Shown here in pieces: positions 36,079 through 47,995 of a stretch of DNA of 64,000 nt. The number at the start of each line of letters is the position of its first letter. Position 1 is the stretch's first letter. The DNA is taken from contig QNQO01000542.1 in assembly GCA_003290165.1 (NCBI GenBank), positions 62,001-126,000 on the forward strand, read 5' to 3'. The notes under the pieces were generated by a model that saw nothing but the letters and a program-made list of their open reading frames with translations, did not search any database and was not told the origin of the DNA. This DNA comes from Berberis thunbergii (lineage: Eukaryota; Streptophyta; Magnoliopsida; Ranunculales; Berberidaceae). The translations under genes and the position numbers were made by a program.

Positions 36079-36215
36079 CGAAAATTCTAGGGGTCGAGCC
36101 ATCCACTTCGAGATGAGTGACATTGTGCATCTCTGTAACTGATGCACTCATCTCAAGGCGAATGGGTGGTTACCACCCATCTCTCGCCCCTTTCCCTCGA
36201 CCCCTAGCAAAGCTC
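36079..36215. repeat. MITE, copy 4, in the DLK2-like promoter
   Basis: The 137-bp element runs from gaaaattctaggggtcgag to ctcgacccctagcaaagctc. It is flanked by the 10-bp direct repeat ataatggtta (36069-36078, 36216-36225). The ends match the MITE family at 329 and 38579. The interior is shorter and holds gagatgagtg/gcactcatctc inverted segments. Confidence 0.85.
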
Positions 36216-36819
36216 ATAATGGTTAAGTAAGTAAGAATTATTTGTACTAGTGTATATGGGAACTAATTTGTTGTATAATTTACATATTTAATCCCATTTT
36301 AATTAATTAAGAGGGTGGAACTACGTGAAAGTGATTGGGAGGAAAAAAAGGACAGACATTAAAAGGCAAAAAATGAGAGGAATTTTTATTGAGATTTCAG
36401 ACGTAAAAGGCGTTTTTGTCTTTGGTAAGATTGGGATAGGTTTGGGGAACTCATCAAGACAAGTCCAAGGCCTGCCTTTACTGCTAATTGAAAGCTTTAG
36501 GTCCTTCCATGTTCATCTCCAGAAGCTGATGACATTATCGACATTGGCTTTAGCCAAAAAGTCAATTTTTTTTTTAAATTAAATGAAAATATATTGGGGG
36601 ATTGTTGGTGGTCATCTTCAATCCATATGGATTTTACATTTGGAAAAGGATACCCAAAATTGGAATGTGTTATACAATTTTGAGGTTTTTGTGAGTATGA
36701 AATCATTTTTTACTCTATATGGTGATATCGTATATACAATTTTAAGACATTTTTGAGTGATGTAGTCGATTCCTGCTTTCTTTTTTCGTCTTTATTTAGA
36801 CTTGTACAAATAGTTTTCT

Positions 36820-37410
36820 TGTAGTTATCTAGATTTGTACAAGTAGTACACGTGAGCTAATTAAAGACCACAGTGTGGCGGCCAACGACATTCCGATGTT
36901 TAAGTTAGATAAGACTTAGAAAAAACTTATAATTGTAAATTGAATTTCTGTAGCGTACCTTAAGTTCATCGACTTTATCTCCCTTTTATAGTGTAAGACT
37001 ATTTGTTTGGATAGGCCATTGGTGTCGTAGTTTAGGTAAAGAGATGTTGTTATAAATCTTTTCCTGTTTGAAAGCTGTCCATGCAGATAAATTTTCCTAC
37101 ACAAATTATGCTCCTAAATCTGCAAGAGAGATTTCTCATTCTTAGTGTTGTCCATGTTAGAAAATTTCCTTACCTGACTTATAGTATTGGTTTCCTAGTC
37201 GAATCTTATGTATTGTTGACCAACCTATTTTGGGTCGATATATCCTTCATATATTTGCTTTATCAGGGCTTACAAGTATTGGACTTGACCGTATGCCATG
37301 GTCCAACGTTCTGGAATCTATCAATAGTGGGTTTAATGTTGTCTGAGCCTCACTGAATTGAGCATATACAATCAGATCCACTTTGTACTGTTGACGAGAT
37401 TACTATGACA
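36820..37410. repeat. Dispersed LTR-like repeat, copy 2
   Basis: It is collinear with 29060-29683 at moderate identity (gtgtggcggcc, gttagataagactta, ttatctcccttttatag, gttgacgagatta). It is non-coding. Confidence 0.55.
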
Positions 37411-37419
37411 CGCAAAAGA

Positions 37420-38459
37420 TGCTGATATCATTTTTTCCTCCTTACGATGATACCGTGTCTTGGAGTCATAGTGCAAAATGAAAATTGGAAAATTTTATAC
37501 AATTTTGAAATTTTTGTCAATAAGTGATCATTTTTTTCCTCATTCTGATGATACCTATCTCTTGACCGAGAGCATTTGGCTTTTGGCCACAAGGGACTGT
37601 AAACAATTTGACGTGAATGTGAAAGAAATAGTAAGGCTTTCACATATAGTACGAAGATTGTGATTCAAAGAACCTTTTGGCAGCCAAGTTGGACTTGTAT
37701 ATTGTTGTTTGCTATGACCATCTTTATAGATATCTAATGCATTATTGCATTTTTAATAAAATGAAAATAGAATAAAGACAACATAAATAAACAAATCCAA
37801 ATAAAAACAAAAAATCACTTTACCAGCTATTGCGAAGCACGTGTCCCAAATTCAGTGAGTCATAAGCAAAATTTAAGTTTTCAACTTGTAATGTTTTCAT
37901 CATCATCATCATCATAAAGTTCATTTTCGATATTTTTTGAATCGGCTATACAGATTTTGGTTCTTCAAGTAATATGGTTTTTTCACATAATTCAAGTTTA
38001 ACAATGTCTTCCTTCACCGCTTTTATGTAAGTTTTCAACGATTGTCCTTTTTGTATGCACCCTTCATTAACTTGTCAATCTAAACATTTTTTGATTTGTG
38101 TCGTACTTAGTCGCTTCTGCACGTAACCAAACCACGTTAAACACATTTTCTCTATTTTTGTCTTCTATGAGCAATACAGTTAAGTATCTCATAAGTTTTT
38201 CATTCATAATTTTATTGTTACGGATTTATCACACATTCATCTTAATATATGTATTTTGCTACTTTCATCTTATGCATATGTTGTCCCATTATAACCCAAC
38301 ATTTTGAACCGTACAGCTCAACTTGTAATGTTTTATCCATTCTTTTTCTAAATAATCAATAATAATAAAAAGATGTTCTAGAATCTCCCGAAGAACCAAA
38401 TGAAAGACAAACATAAATAAACAAATTCAAATAAAACAAAAAACTACTTTTTCCAATTA
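37420..38459. other. Intergenic with local duplication
   Basis: No gene was seen. The block aaataaacaaatccaaataaaaacaaaaaatcactttaccag near 37786 recurs near 38413, suggesting an old local duplication. A (CAT)n run lies near 37899-37912. Confidence 0.4.
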
Positions 38460-38560
38460 TTGAGATGGACATGCCCCGTATTCAAGGGCACATGCACACA
38501 TTTCGCGGGGATGAGAAGTCACACCCACCCCTCGCCCATTTCCTCGTCATTTAGAATTTC
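38460..38560. repeat. MITE remnant, copy 5 (right half)
   Basis: It ends cctcgtcatttagaattt, the right arm of the copy-1-type MITE. The matching left arm is degenerate. Confidence 0.5.
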
Positions 38561-38578
38561 TGTAATTATTAAGCAAAA

Positions 38579-38706
38579 GAGCTTTGCTAGGAGTGGACGG
38601 AAAGGGAGCGACCCATTCTTCTCAAGATGAGTGCCAGCGCACATCTTCAAGACAATGCACTTATCTTGAGGAGAATGAGTGGTTGCACCCATCCCTCTGG
38701 CACAAG
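38579..38706. repeat. MITE, copy 6, with 9-bp target duplication
   Basis: The 128-bp element begins gagctttgctaggagtgg, matching the right end of the copy at 36079. It contains ctcaagatgagtg/cttatcttgag inverted blocks. It is flanked by the perfect 9-bp direct repeat taagcaaaa (38570-38578, 38707-38715). Confidence 0.75.
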
Positions 38707-38715
38707 TAAGCAAAA

Positions 38716-39977
38716 TTTGAGTCCTCATCTTGCACTTAAAAAATACTTATTATGTCCTGTCCAATTCAAGCTAATATTTTTATATTTTTTTGTGTGGAAA
38801 AACATACATAATCTTCTTTTGACATTTCACTTCACTAAATAGCCAAATGTGTCAAATTCCTTGTACTAAATGCAACCACTTATCTTGACTAATTGCTTCA
38901 CACAGAATCACTAAAGGTTCAATGCCACCACTAGGTTGTAGTTTTTCATTATTGTCCACAATAATGCGCACGATTTTATTCTATTGACCATAGTACTATG
39001 TGCTTAAAATGTGACTACAGACATGCCCTCAAGCAACTTAATTGAGGATTAGGAAGCGCGTTCGCCTCTTAGTCAGCTTTAATTACTCCTTCGTACTTAT
39101 AATTGACGTATGCTCAGATACATATTAATCGGTTTACCGGAAAATTTATCATTGTACTCGTGTGACATTATCTTCATGCAATACCTATAAAAATCAAATA
39201 AAATTGAAACCATTAAAGCCTCTAAATTAGTAAACTGTTATAATCACTGTGATTCATTTTCATAGTCTGAAAATCTAATTAAAAAAAAATCAAGTGGAGA
39301 AAAGACAGAGTGGTGGAAAAGAGATTTAGAGAATTAATATGTGAATTGGGCTTTCAAGGAGCCTCCTCCAATCAAGGCTAGAATTTCTCGTGCTTCGATT
39401 GTGATATTTCCTTGCATTTACAGGATTCTCTAGTGGGATCTTTCATTTACGTTTTTTTCCTACAAATAACGTTTTGTGAAACTCTTTGACCCACGAAATG
39501 GGAGTATCCTTTTTTGTTACGCAATTCGCAAAATTCAACAAGCAATCAATCTTTCATGATCAAAGGTGTAGTACTGTTTGTAGTAGTGGTCCTTCTACAT
39601 CATCTTAACAATCGAAATCTGATCAAAAAAAAAAAAATATCTATTTAAGAAGACTTCTTCCTGTACCCGGAAATGATTCATTGGAAGACTCAAAACCACT
39701 CCTTGATTTTCTCTTTATTTCACTTTCTAGTGAAGAAATTCCAAACTCTGCTGTACTATGCTCTTGGGCCACCCATTTCACACAACTTTTTTTCTACCTA
39801 TGTTGTGCTTTAATTGGTTCAAATTCATTTATGGGTTTTGCGTTTTCTCACAAATACTTTGAAGGTTCATATATTTTATTAAGTTTAGTATTTGTTGTTA
39901 AGAAATTGATGAGTGGTGATACAGTGCCTAGCCATCAAGCACGCCATCAGTGCACTTAGAATTTTCTCGAAATTGAT
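38716..39977. other. Intergenic, no gene recognised
   Basis: AT-rich. The open frame at 39681-39959 is Ser/Leu/Phe-rich without homology that I can name and lacks a convincing gene context. Confidence 0.45.
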
Positions 39978-39987
39978 ATTGCAGTTT

Positions 39988-42050
39988 AGGGGTGGGCACG
40001 GTTCGGATCGGTTCCAAATTTGAAGGAACCTAACTCGAACCGTTTGCATTGTAACAGATCCGGTTCGATTCGGTTCCCTTCATTTTGATAATTGGAACCG
40101 AACCTAACTCGAACCGTTTAGAACGGTTCGGTTCCTAAGGTTCCAAACGGTTCCAATCATATTCATACGATTCATATTCATATAGATCAATATCATACAA
40201 AAATTGATGCATCATATATTCATATTCATCCAGAAGATCCAATCAAGAACAGGAAAAAAAAAAATTCACACATTACAGAACTTGAAACATTTCCTAACTT
40301 AAAATAACAGTCCTTGCATATTCTTCTTCAATATGTGGTCGATCTCATCCCCTCCTAACTGCACCAATCAAGCAACAAACAAACAACCATTACTATAGCA
40401 ATACACTTTCCTAAATGAGAACCCTAAATTATTGCATGTAGAGACAGAGGAGTCAGAGATAAACAACCATTTCACAGCAATAATTTTAGTTTCCTTTCTC
40501 ACAGAAAAAAAATTGCATGTAGAGGGGGACAAAAGGGGAGAGATGGCCGGCCAGTCATGGTGGTAAATTTGCGCAGAGGTTTTTCATTCACAGAAGAAGA
40601 AGAAGAAAGGGTGGATCGGTTGATTTGCTCATAGATCCACAGATCGAAGAAGAAAAAAAAACTAGAAAGAAGAAGAAGCTTACCTGGTTGATAGTGGTGG
40701 ACCGTGGACGGAGTCTTGGCGGGGCGATGCTTTGAGGTTGAAGCTGGAGTGGAGGAGGAGGCGAGAGAGAGGAGATCTCCTGCTCCTTCATGGAGGAGAT
40801 GTTCTGCTCCTTCTTCTCGAGACAGAGACCGAGAGAGAGGAGATCTGTGGCTTGACTGGCTTCTTCTTGAGACATCTTCTCGAGACAGAGACCGAGAGAG
40901 AGAGGAGAGGGAGAACTCCAAGTCTCCAATCGTCTGAGTCATGAAAGAGAGGTCCCCTCATATGAGGGAGAGGGAGACATCTTCTTGAAACCTCTCGAGG
41001 CTCGCCTCTACCTTTTCTTCTGCTCCTCCTCTTCTTGAGTTCTTGGTGTCGCTGCTGCTACTTCTTCTTCACGTCTCCTCTCTTCTCCTCTCCATTCTTC
41101 ATTTCTTCCATAGAGATTAGAGAGACAGAGACCGAGACAGAGACAGAGACAGAGAGACAGATGCTCCTCCTCTTCTTGAGTTCTTGGTGTCGCTGCTTGG
41201 TGCTACTTCTTCTTCACGTCTCCTCTCTTCTCCTCTCCATTCTTCATTTCTTCCATAGAGAATCAGAGATTAGAGAGACAGAGACCGAGACAGAGACAGA
41301 GAGACAAATGCTCCTCCTCTTCTTGAGTTCTTGGTGTCGCTGCTTGGTGCTACTTCTTCTTCACGTCTCCTCTCTTCTCCTCTCCATTCTTCATTTCTTC
41401 CATAGAGAATCAGAGATTAGAGAGACAGAGACCGAGACAGAGACAGAGACAGAGAGACAGATGCTCCTCCTCTTCTTGAGTTCTTGGTGTCGCTGCTTGG
41501 TGCTACTTCTTCTTCACGTCTCCTCTCTTCTCCTCTCCATTCTTCATTTCTTCCATAGAGAATCAGAGATTAGAGAGACAGAGACCGAGACAGAGACAGA
41601 GACAGAGAGACAGATGCTCCTCCTCTTCTTGAGTTCTTGGTGTCGCTGCTTGGTGCTACTTCTTCTTCACGTCTCCTCTCTTCTCCTCTCCATTCTTCAT
41701 TTCTTCCATAGAGAATAGAGATTAGAAAGACAGAGACCGAGAGACAGAGACAGACAGAGAGACAGAGGAGTCAGGAGATAAGATTCCTCTCCTCTCAAGT
41801 CTTAAGTCTTAAGTGTTAAGTAATGGGTTGGGGATGAGATATTTAAGTTGGGTATATTTATTCGGTTCGAAACGGGTCGAAATCGAACCGTTTAAAAAAA
41901 AAAATAGGAACCGGAATCGAACCGTTTAAGAACGGTTTCGGAACCGAACCGAATTGTTTCATATTTTTAAAAATCAGAACCGAACCGTTTGGAGTAAAAC
42001 GGTTCGATTCGGTTTGGATCCGCGGTTCCTCGACTCGTTTGCCCACCCCT
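39988..42050. mobile_element. 2-kb TIR element (AGGGGTGGGCA ends), non-autonomous
   Basis: The ends are aggggtgggcacgg and, inverted, gtttgcccacccct, followed inward by about 150 bp of GGTTCGG/CCGAACC-rich subterminal DNA on each side. It is flanked by a perfect direct repeat attgcagttt (39978-39987 and 42051-42060; 10 to 12 bp depending on where the ends are set). The interior has no transposase. It holds a minisatellite (41018-41760) and serine/arginine-looking open frames produced by simple repeats. Confidence 0.75.
41018..41760. repeat. Minisatellite, about 5 units of 141-153 bp
   Basis: Units start tgctcctcctcttcttgag at about 41020, 41162, 41309, 41462 and 41615. Unit length varies (about 141, 147, 153, 153) through gain or loss of a nested GACAGA/GAGACA hexamer. 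The array keeps a 227-residue frame open from 41035 to 41718. The translation is purely repetitive (SSWCRC and TETETE blocks) and is not annotated as a gene. Confidence 0.85.
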
Positions 42051-42060
42051 ATTGCAGTTT

Positions 42061-42235
42061 ATGATTCAAAAGGTGGCCCACAGCACATTCGAAATGCTAT
42101 TGAGGAAGGAATTACCTACACTGAATAGTCGTACACATGATTATTTTGTATGTCCAAGAAGAAATTTCAATCCTTATAAGCCTATAGTATTTAAAACTAT
42201 ATACATTTGATAATGTTTCCATCTAGGACAATTTT

Positions 42236-42300
<65 letters not shown>

Positions 42301-43756
42301 CTGATAGTTTGGAAACAAAAGAACATGGGTTTTCTAATGATTTCCCTTCAATATTTGTATATGTTTTTAATATTTTGACCCCTCCCAACCCAAATGCTGT
42401 CGACAAGATTTAAACTCTGAATTTGTGATTCTATCCATTAAAGTCTATTGCTGAGTTAGTACCCCATTAATCTTTCAATATTTGTACGTATTTTAGGCTT
42501 TATATCATGTGAATGGAATTTATCACTTAAAAACTACCACCAAGGGATGCTCCAACTTGATAACAACGCGCCAAAGACATTTGATAACCACATGCACCGA
42601 ATTGGCATACTCAATGCATTTAAATTTCCCGACAAAAGAAACTTTAGTATCACGGACAAAACCCTATAGTTTGTAAGTAATGTCTGAAAATCACATCCAC
42701 AAGATTATCATGGGCAAAGAAACATCTGGAAAATTATAACATAGGTCCCCTTTGTAGTTCAATTGCAATGAATGGATTATGTGCTCATAAATTTCAAGTA
42801 ATTAAACCTATTGAAACACCCCCACCAACCAAGTTGAAGCTTGTTGTACATATAATATACAAGCCGTCTATAAGCTTGTTGTACACCCCACCGACTTGTA
42901 CCCATTTTTATGAACCTCCAACACCTTGACAACATGTTTTGCCATAATTTGCTACAATTTGAAAGAAGAAGAAGAAATGGATCTGAAATCACCATCAATG
43001 GACATGTGTGTAGATGAAATGTAGGAGGAGTAGTTGGTTCACTCTACAATCATATTTATATTTCGGCAATTTAGGTGGAGCTTCAAATTTCATTTCGCAG
43101 TACTTTAATGACACTCTACATAAATAGCGTTGGCGAAGTCCTCAAGAAGTGTTTGAAAGATACAACTCAACAAATCACAATAAAGCTTTATTTTTGCATT
43201 TATTAGGTTGCTGCATCTTTGTACCATACTATCGCGATAATTCTATTACTACTACTACTACTACTACACCAGAAAATGAAGTGCCATGAACTTTCAAGAT
43301 TTTATTTTTGGATTGTTCACTAACCAGATCCCTATCCCTTCATTTGCTGGTTTTAATGATTTTAAGGAGGTAGTGTTTTGTAATTTGAAGTATGGGTTGC
43401 ATACAGTCTAATAAAATGTTTATGTGAATTACATTGCACAAAAGTTTTACTACTCGAGTGAGGGTTTCTGTAATGCTCTTTCAAATGGACAACCTCTTTT
43501 TTTTTAGACAGTTTTTACGAAATTATTTTGAATGTTTTACAGAATTGCTGTAATCTGCACAGTGCATCGCAACAATTTAGAGTTGGATCATAGAAACCAT
43601 ACCTAGTTCCAGAGGCTCAGTCACAGTTTCAAGAATCTACCTAAGGCGCAGTCAATGAAGGTGTTTCCTTCTATGAAGCTTTCATAATAAACTTGGTCGT
43701 GTCTTTGAACATCTACAAGCCGCTCCATTCTTCTGTGAGCTGAAGGGGCCTTATAT
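42061..43756. other. Intergenic with microsatellites
   Basis: A (TA)n run at 42243-42280 is followed by a T-run to 42299, and an (ACT)n run lies near 43247-43266. The block gaacatctacaagccgctccatt at 43708 duplicates the end of the pseudogene exon at 43777. No gene was seen. Confidence 0.5.
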
Positions 43757-43956
43757 CTATGCAAGACTTGGGAGATGAACATCTACAAGCCGCTCCATTG
43801 TTTGCAACTGATCATATGGAGCAATCTACACAAGCCAAAAAAAAAAAAAAAAAAAACCTGAGTGACCAAATTATTTGATGGTTTATAAGAAAAAAAATGA
43901 TAAAAATGTAGTAGCTAACCTGGCTTAATCCATCAGGCCATGTTATGGAAACATCA

Positions 43957-44072
43957 CAGTGTTATAAAAATCGGCCCAAACGGCTGCCTAGAGCTAGAAG
44001 GTAGAAAAATGCCCAAATTAATGGCTGGGCAAGCTTTGGGCAGTCGAGGCGGGGTCTAGGTGGGTCTGGGCG

Positions 44073-44151
<79 letters not shown>

Positions 44152-44630
44152 AGGCTGATTGTGTACTTATTTTATTTTATTTTTCCTTTTATTTTTAGAA
44201 ATAAACAATTTAATTATTTTTATTTAGTATATGTCTAAATGTAGCAAATGATGATTACTTAATGGAATTTTCAAAGGATCTGCCGGTACCAATTTTAGTA
44301 ATGTAGATTTTATCAAACATGACTGAGGTTATTCATGCAATTTGAAAAAAAATAAAAGAGTAGGTTTTGATATTTGTTCACAAATTCAACTTTGTATAAA
44401 GTACTCATCATGACCAACTTTAGTCATTTGAGTTTTAATAAATTTTGTTCATGATTGTTAATTTTTCATGTGTTTTAAATTTTGTATATGTATCTTGGCA
44501 TTAAATTGGATGTAATTGATAAGGTATTATACTTAAATTTTGTAAATTATTAAAGTTATAATACAAAACCTAAGACTGCCTAGGCACCTGCTCGCCCCCC
44601 GCCCACCGCCTAGTGCTGTGTAGAACACTG
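43957..44630. mobile_element. hAT element, inverted second copy, inside an HCF101-like exon
   Basis: The ends are cagtgttataaaaatcgg and, inverted, tagaacactg. The interior is collinear with 7502-8222 in the opposite orientation. The flanking 8-mers aaacatca (43949-43956) and aaacaaca (44631-44638) are a target duplication with one mismatch. Removing one 8-mer and the element rejoins the pseudogene reading frame (NYVV then SITWPDG), an independent check on the ends. Confidence 0.9.
44074..44150. repeat. (ATT)n microsatellite
   Basis: About 25 uninterrupted ATT/TTA units lie inside the hAT copy. The related copy at 7502 has an interrupted A-rich tract at the same place (about 8035-8062). Confidence 0.9.
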
Positions 44631-44781
44631 AAACAACATAGTTTATGATTGGACTAATATCTTTGGGTTCAATGTCTTCAGGAACATCAGCAAACTGCAA
44701 CTTTTGCTCCCCAGACCATTCATCCCATTTAAATCAAATGCATCTGATGTTAAATTGAAACATAATGTTTGATGGCATGTG

Positions 44782-47351
44782 TGTGGAAGCAAAATTTCAC
44801 TGGATCACGTGTTGATGATGCGGAGCAATTTGCATAAGATAAAGATTAATTCTTGACACTGGTGTGGTGTCTGTCACGGGGATTTCGATGTCAAAGTTAG
44901 AGCAATGTCTTTAGAAAAATATTTATTTATCTGTATTTGAAGAAAGAGTTGTGAATCAAGAAAAAAAAAACTATCTCCAGATGACTTTATGTGTGGCTAT
45001 TTATAGAGGCAAAATGAGTAAATTGCTGGCAGATGAGTGAGACACGTGGCAGATGAGTGAGGCAAGTGGCAGATTAGTAAGACATGTGACAGATGAGTGA
45101 GTCATATGCTTGTAGGCGGTTGTAACTTTTCTTAAGTAGTTGTAACTTCCGCAAATGGTTGTAACATCTCGTTGGCGATTGTAACTTCCTGTTTGGAGAT
45201 ACTTCTCCTACAAGCTTGTGTGTTCAGCTGAGCATGGTGGTTAGCACTAAACACTACTTCTCTGATGAGAAAAGAATGTTTTGCTTAGCTGTACTGGGCC
45301 TAGACTTGGACTGCATTGGGCCCAAACTTGGGTTTTCTCTATTTGTAACTTTTGTGTCCAAGTAAAGTATCTTCCTTAGGTGAACAAAATAAGTCATGCT
45401 TCGGCATCCTTGTGATTTGACGACCCATCGACATATAAATGTCACATATCTTTGAGTTGACTTACCCCCGTTTTAGCATGAGTTGAGGAGTCTTCATTTA
45501 TTGAAGAACGCGACACTAATTTGCAAGCTGACTTTGTTTCCCCGGTTGAAGAGGTAATGAATTTTGCTATGAAATATGTTAAAGCTTGAGCCTTTAAAGC
45601 TGTCATCAATCGGTAGATCAAGTCGTATTGGCTCAACCCTATTGCCCATTTCATGAGTTTTTTACAAGCATCCGGGAGGAAGTTGTGCCCCCAACTATTC
45701 GCTTGATGAAAACTGAGCTAACTGATACATTTGAAATTGCCAAGTAATTGTATGTGACTTCTCCTGGATTTGTCTGCTGATATACTCAAGAATCGATCCA
45801 AAGCTCTTGCTCTATTAGTGAGACTTTGAATTTCTTTTGGAGTTGATGGCGACTTCATGTGAAGTAGTGGTCTTCTTTGCTTTTATGATCCCCGAACTTT
45901 GTCTATGTATGTTGGTCAGCTGACTTAGAAATATTTGTATTAAGGGCTCAAAAGCTTGATTAACCTCTTTCATGAGTTTCCAATATGCTTAAGTCGAAAT
46001 TTAAGCATAACTTGAGGAAATTAATCATGGATTCAAATCTATTTAACTTGGAAGTTGCATGGAAATATTGTGTGATCTACTGATCACTTGACAAAATTTA
46101 AAGAGATGTAAGTAGTCCTAAGTAAGATGCATATATGCTCAGTGATTAATTAATTGAATTACCCACTCACGGAGAGTGACATCATTTATTGAGGCATTTG
46201 GCTTGTGTGGTCTGCTGACCACTTGACTAAACTTAAACGTATTTAAATAGTCTTAAATAAAATGATTTTAGGCATTGAATTACCCACTCACTGAGAGTGT
46301 CATCCTTATTGAGACATTTTGCTTGTGTGGTCTACTGACCACTTGACTAAACTTAAACGAATTTAAGTAATCTTGAATAAGATGCTTCTATGCATTGAAT
46401 TGCCCTCTTATGAAAAGTGACATCCTCTACTGAGGTGTGATCCTCTATTGAGGCATTTTGCTTGTGTGGTCTGCTGACTACTTTACTAAACTTAAACGAA
46501 TTTAAGTAGTCTTGAGTAAGATGCTTTTATGCATTGAATTACCCACTCACGGAAAGTGTCATCCTCTACTGACGGTCTAGTTCTAGCAGAGGACTGTGCA
46601 ACATTATTTTTGCTAATTTGTTTTCTAGTTCTAACCATTGTATTGAAAAGAACTTTGTCAATGAAAGTGTTTGTGAAAGGAAATTTAAAGTGAATGAATG
46701 ATTTTTTTTTAATAAATGAAAGAAAACATGCAATGATTTTGATTCAAGCTCTCATTGAAAACACCAATTTGTGGAAGCAAATTTTCACCGGATCACGTGC
46801 TGATCACGCGGAGCAATCTGCATAAGATGAAGATTAATTCTTGACACCGGTGTGGTGTCTGCCATGGGGACTCTGATGCCAAAGTTAGAATAATGCCTTT
46901 AGGAAAATATTTATTTCTCTGTATTTGAAGAGAGAATTGTGAATCAAGAAAAAAGTTAACTTTGTGTGTGGTTATTTATAAAGGCAAAATGAGTAAATTG
47001 CTGGCAGATGAGTGAGACACGTGGCAGATGAGTGAGGCACATGGCAGATGAGTGAGTCATATGCTTGCAGGGGGTGTATTCTTAGGTAGTTGTAACTTCT
47101 CTTAGGTAGTTGTAACTTCTCTCAGATAGTTGTAACTTTCGTAGATGGTTGTAACCACCCGTCGGCGATTGTAACTTCATGTTTGAAGACACCTCTCTTA
47201 CAAGCTTGTGTGTTCAGTTGAGCATGGTGGTCATTGCTGAACACTATTCCTTTGTCGAGAAAAAAAATGTTCTGCTGAGCTGTACTGGACCCAGACTTGG
47301 GCTGCATTGGGCCCAAACTTGGGCATTATCTATTTGTAACTTTCGTGGGTA
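44782..47351 (-). mobile_element. Ty3/gypsy (Tat-like) retrotransposon relic with both LTRs
   Basis: Two direct repeats of about 580 bp (44782-45360 and 46770-47351) share tgtggaagcaaa...ttctatttgtaac-type sequence end to end. Read on the minus strand the LTR ends ...CTTCCACA, and AATTGGTGTTTTCAATGAGAGC follows, as expected just inside a 5' LTR. The 1.4-kb interior keeps only a shred of pol on the minus strand: YVDGSSN-like RNase H start near 45435 and KWAIGLSQYDL...ALKAQAL near 45650-45540. These are typical of Tat-clade gypsy elements. The rest has been replaced by non-coding DNA and tandem repeats. No target duplication was seen. It sits in an intron of the HCF101-like pseudogene. Confidence 0.72.
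46066..46575. repeat. Tandem repeat, about 4 units of 120-139 bp
   Basis: Units contain tgtggtctgctgaccacttgac, acttaaacgaatttaagtag and gaattacccactcac in fixed order. They start near 46068, 46202, 46322 and 46461. The array lies in the interior of the gypsy relic and is non-coding. Confidence 0.75.
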
Positions 47352-47603
47352 ATTTTTTAGCTTCTCGAAAACAATCCAAATCTTTGGGCTTCCTTATCTT
47401 GTTGGGCCAATGTTTATTTTTGTCTCCCACAATGTGATAGGAGGTAAGAATGAAAACTTTCACAAGAATACAAAACTACCTGCTGTGCATATACTTCAGC
47501 TTGGAAAAACAATTTTCATGGATAAGAAACATGTTGGAAATAAACTTTTCATCTTTTTCTTTTTTTGGGTGAAATTGTATTAAAATACATATTCATTCAA
47601 TGT

Positions 47604-47648
47604 GTCAGGATGGCCGAGTGGTCTAAGGCGCCAGATTCAAGTTCTGGC
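47604..47648 (+). pseudogene. Truncated tRNA-Leu(CAA)
   Basis: The first 43 or so bases match the intact tRNA genes at 49466 and 50177 (A box tggccgagtgg present), with one change next to the anticodon (gattcaa instead of gactcaa). The sequence then jumps from ttctg in the anticodon arm to the bases after ttctg in the acceptor stem. The variable and T arms and the B box are lost, so it cannot be a functional pol III gene. Confidence 0.9.
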
Positions 47649-47995
47649 AATTAAATCTTTTTTATTTTCTTTTCTTCTATACTTAAAAAGAATTTTGCTA
47701 AATTTTAAATATTTTTTTTGGTTGCTATGATTAAAAGTTGGTTCAAAGAGGCAAGGGCTACATACAACACTTTGGGCAAATCATTTATTCTAAACTAAAG
47801 ATATTTTATTATGAAATTAAAAAAAAAGGCCATGACTAAAAACTGGATCAAAAAGGCAACGGCTACATACAACACTTTGGGCAGATTGATAATTCCATCT
47901 AACAGTTGCAAGGTGAAGGAGGACTCTTCATCCGAATCAGGAACCTTAACCCATATTACTTTAAGAGATTTATCATATGTTACAGCTATTTAAAC

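Noticed and set aside
39681..39959. 92-residue open frame as a gene
   Set aside because: Hydrophobic composition in AT-rich DNA, with no family resemblance and no promoter or splice evidence.
41035..41718. 227-residue open frame
   Set aside because: It is a by-product of a minisatellite whose unit lengths are multiples of three. The translation is only repeated blocks.
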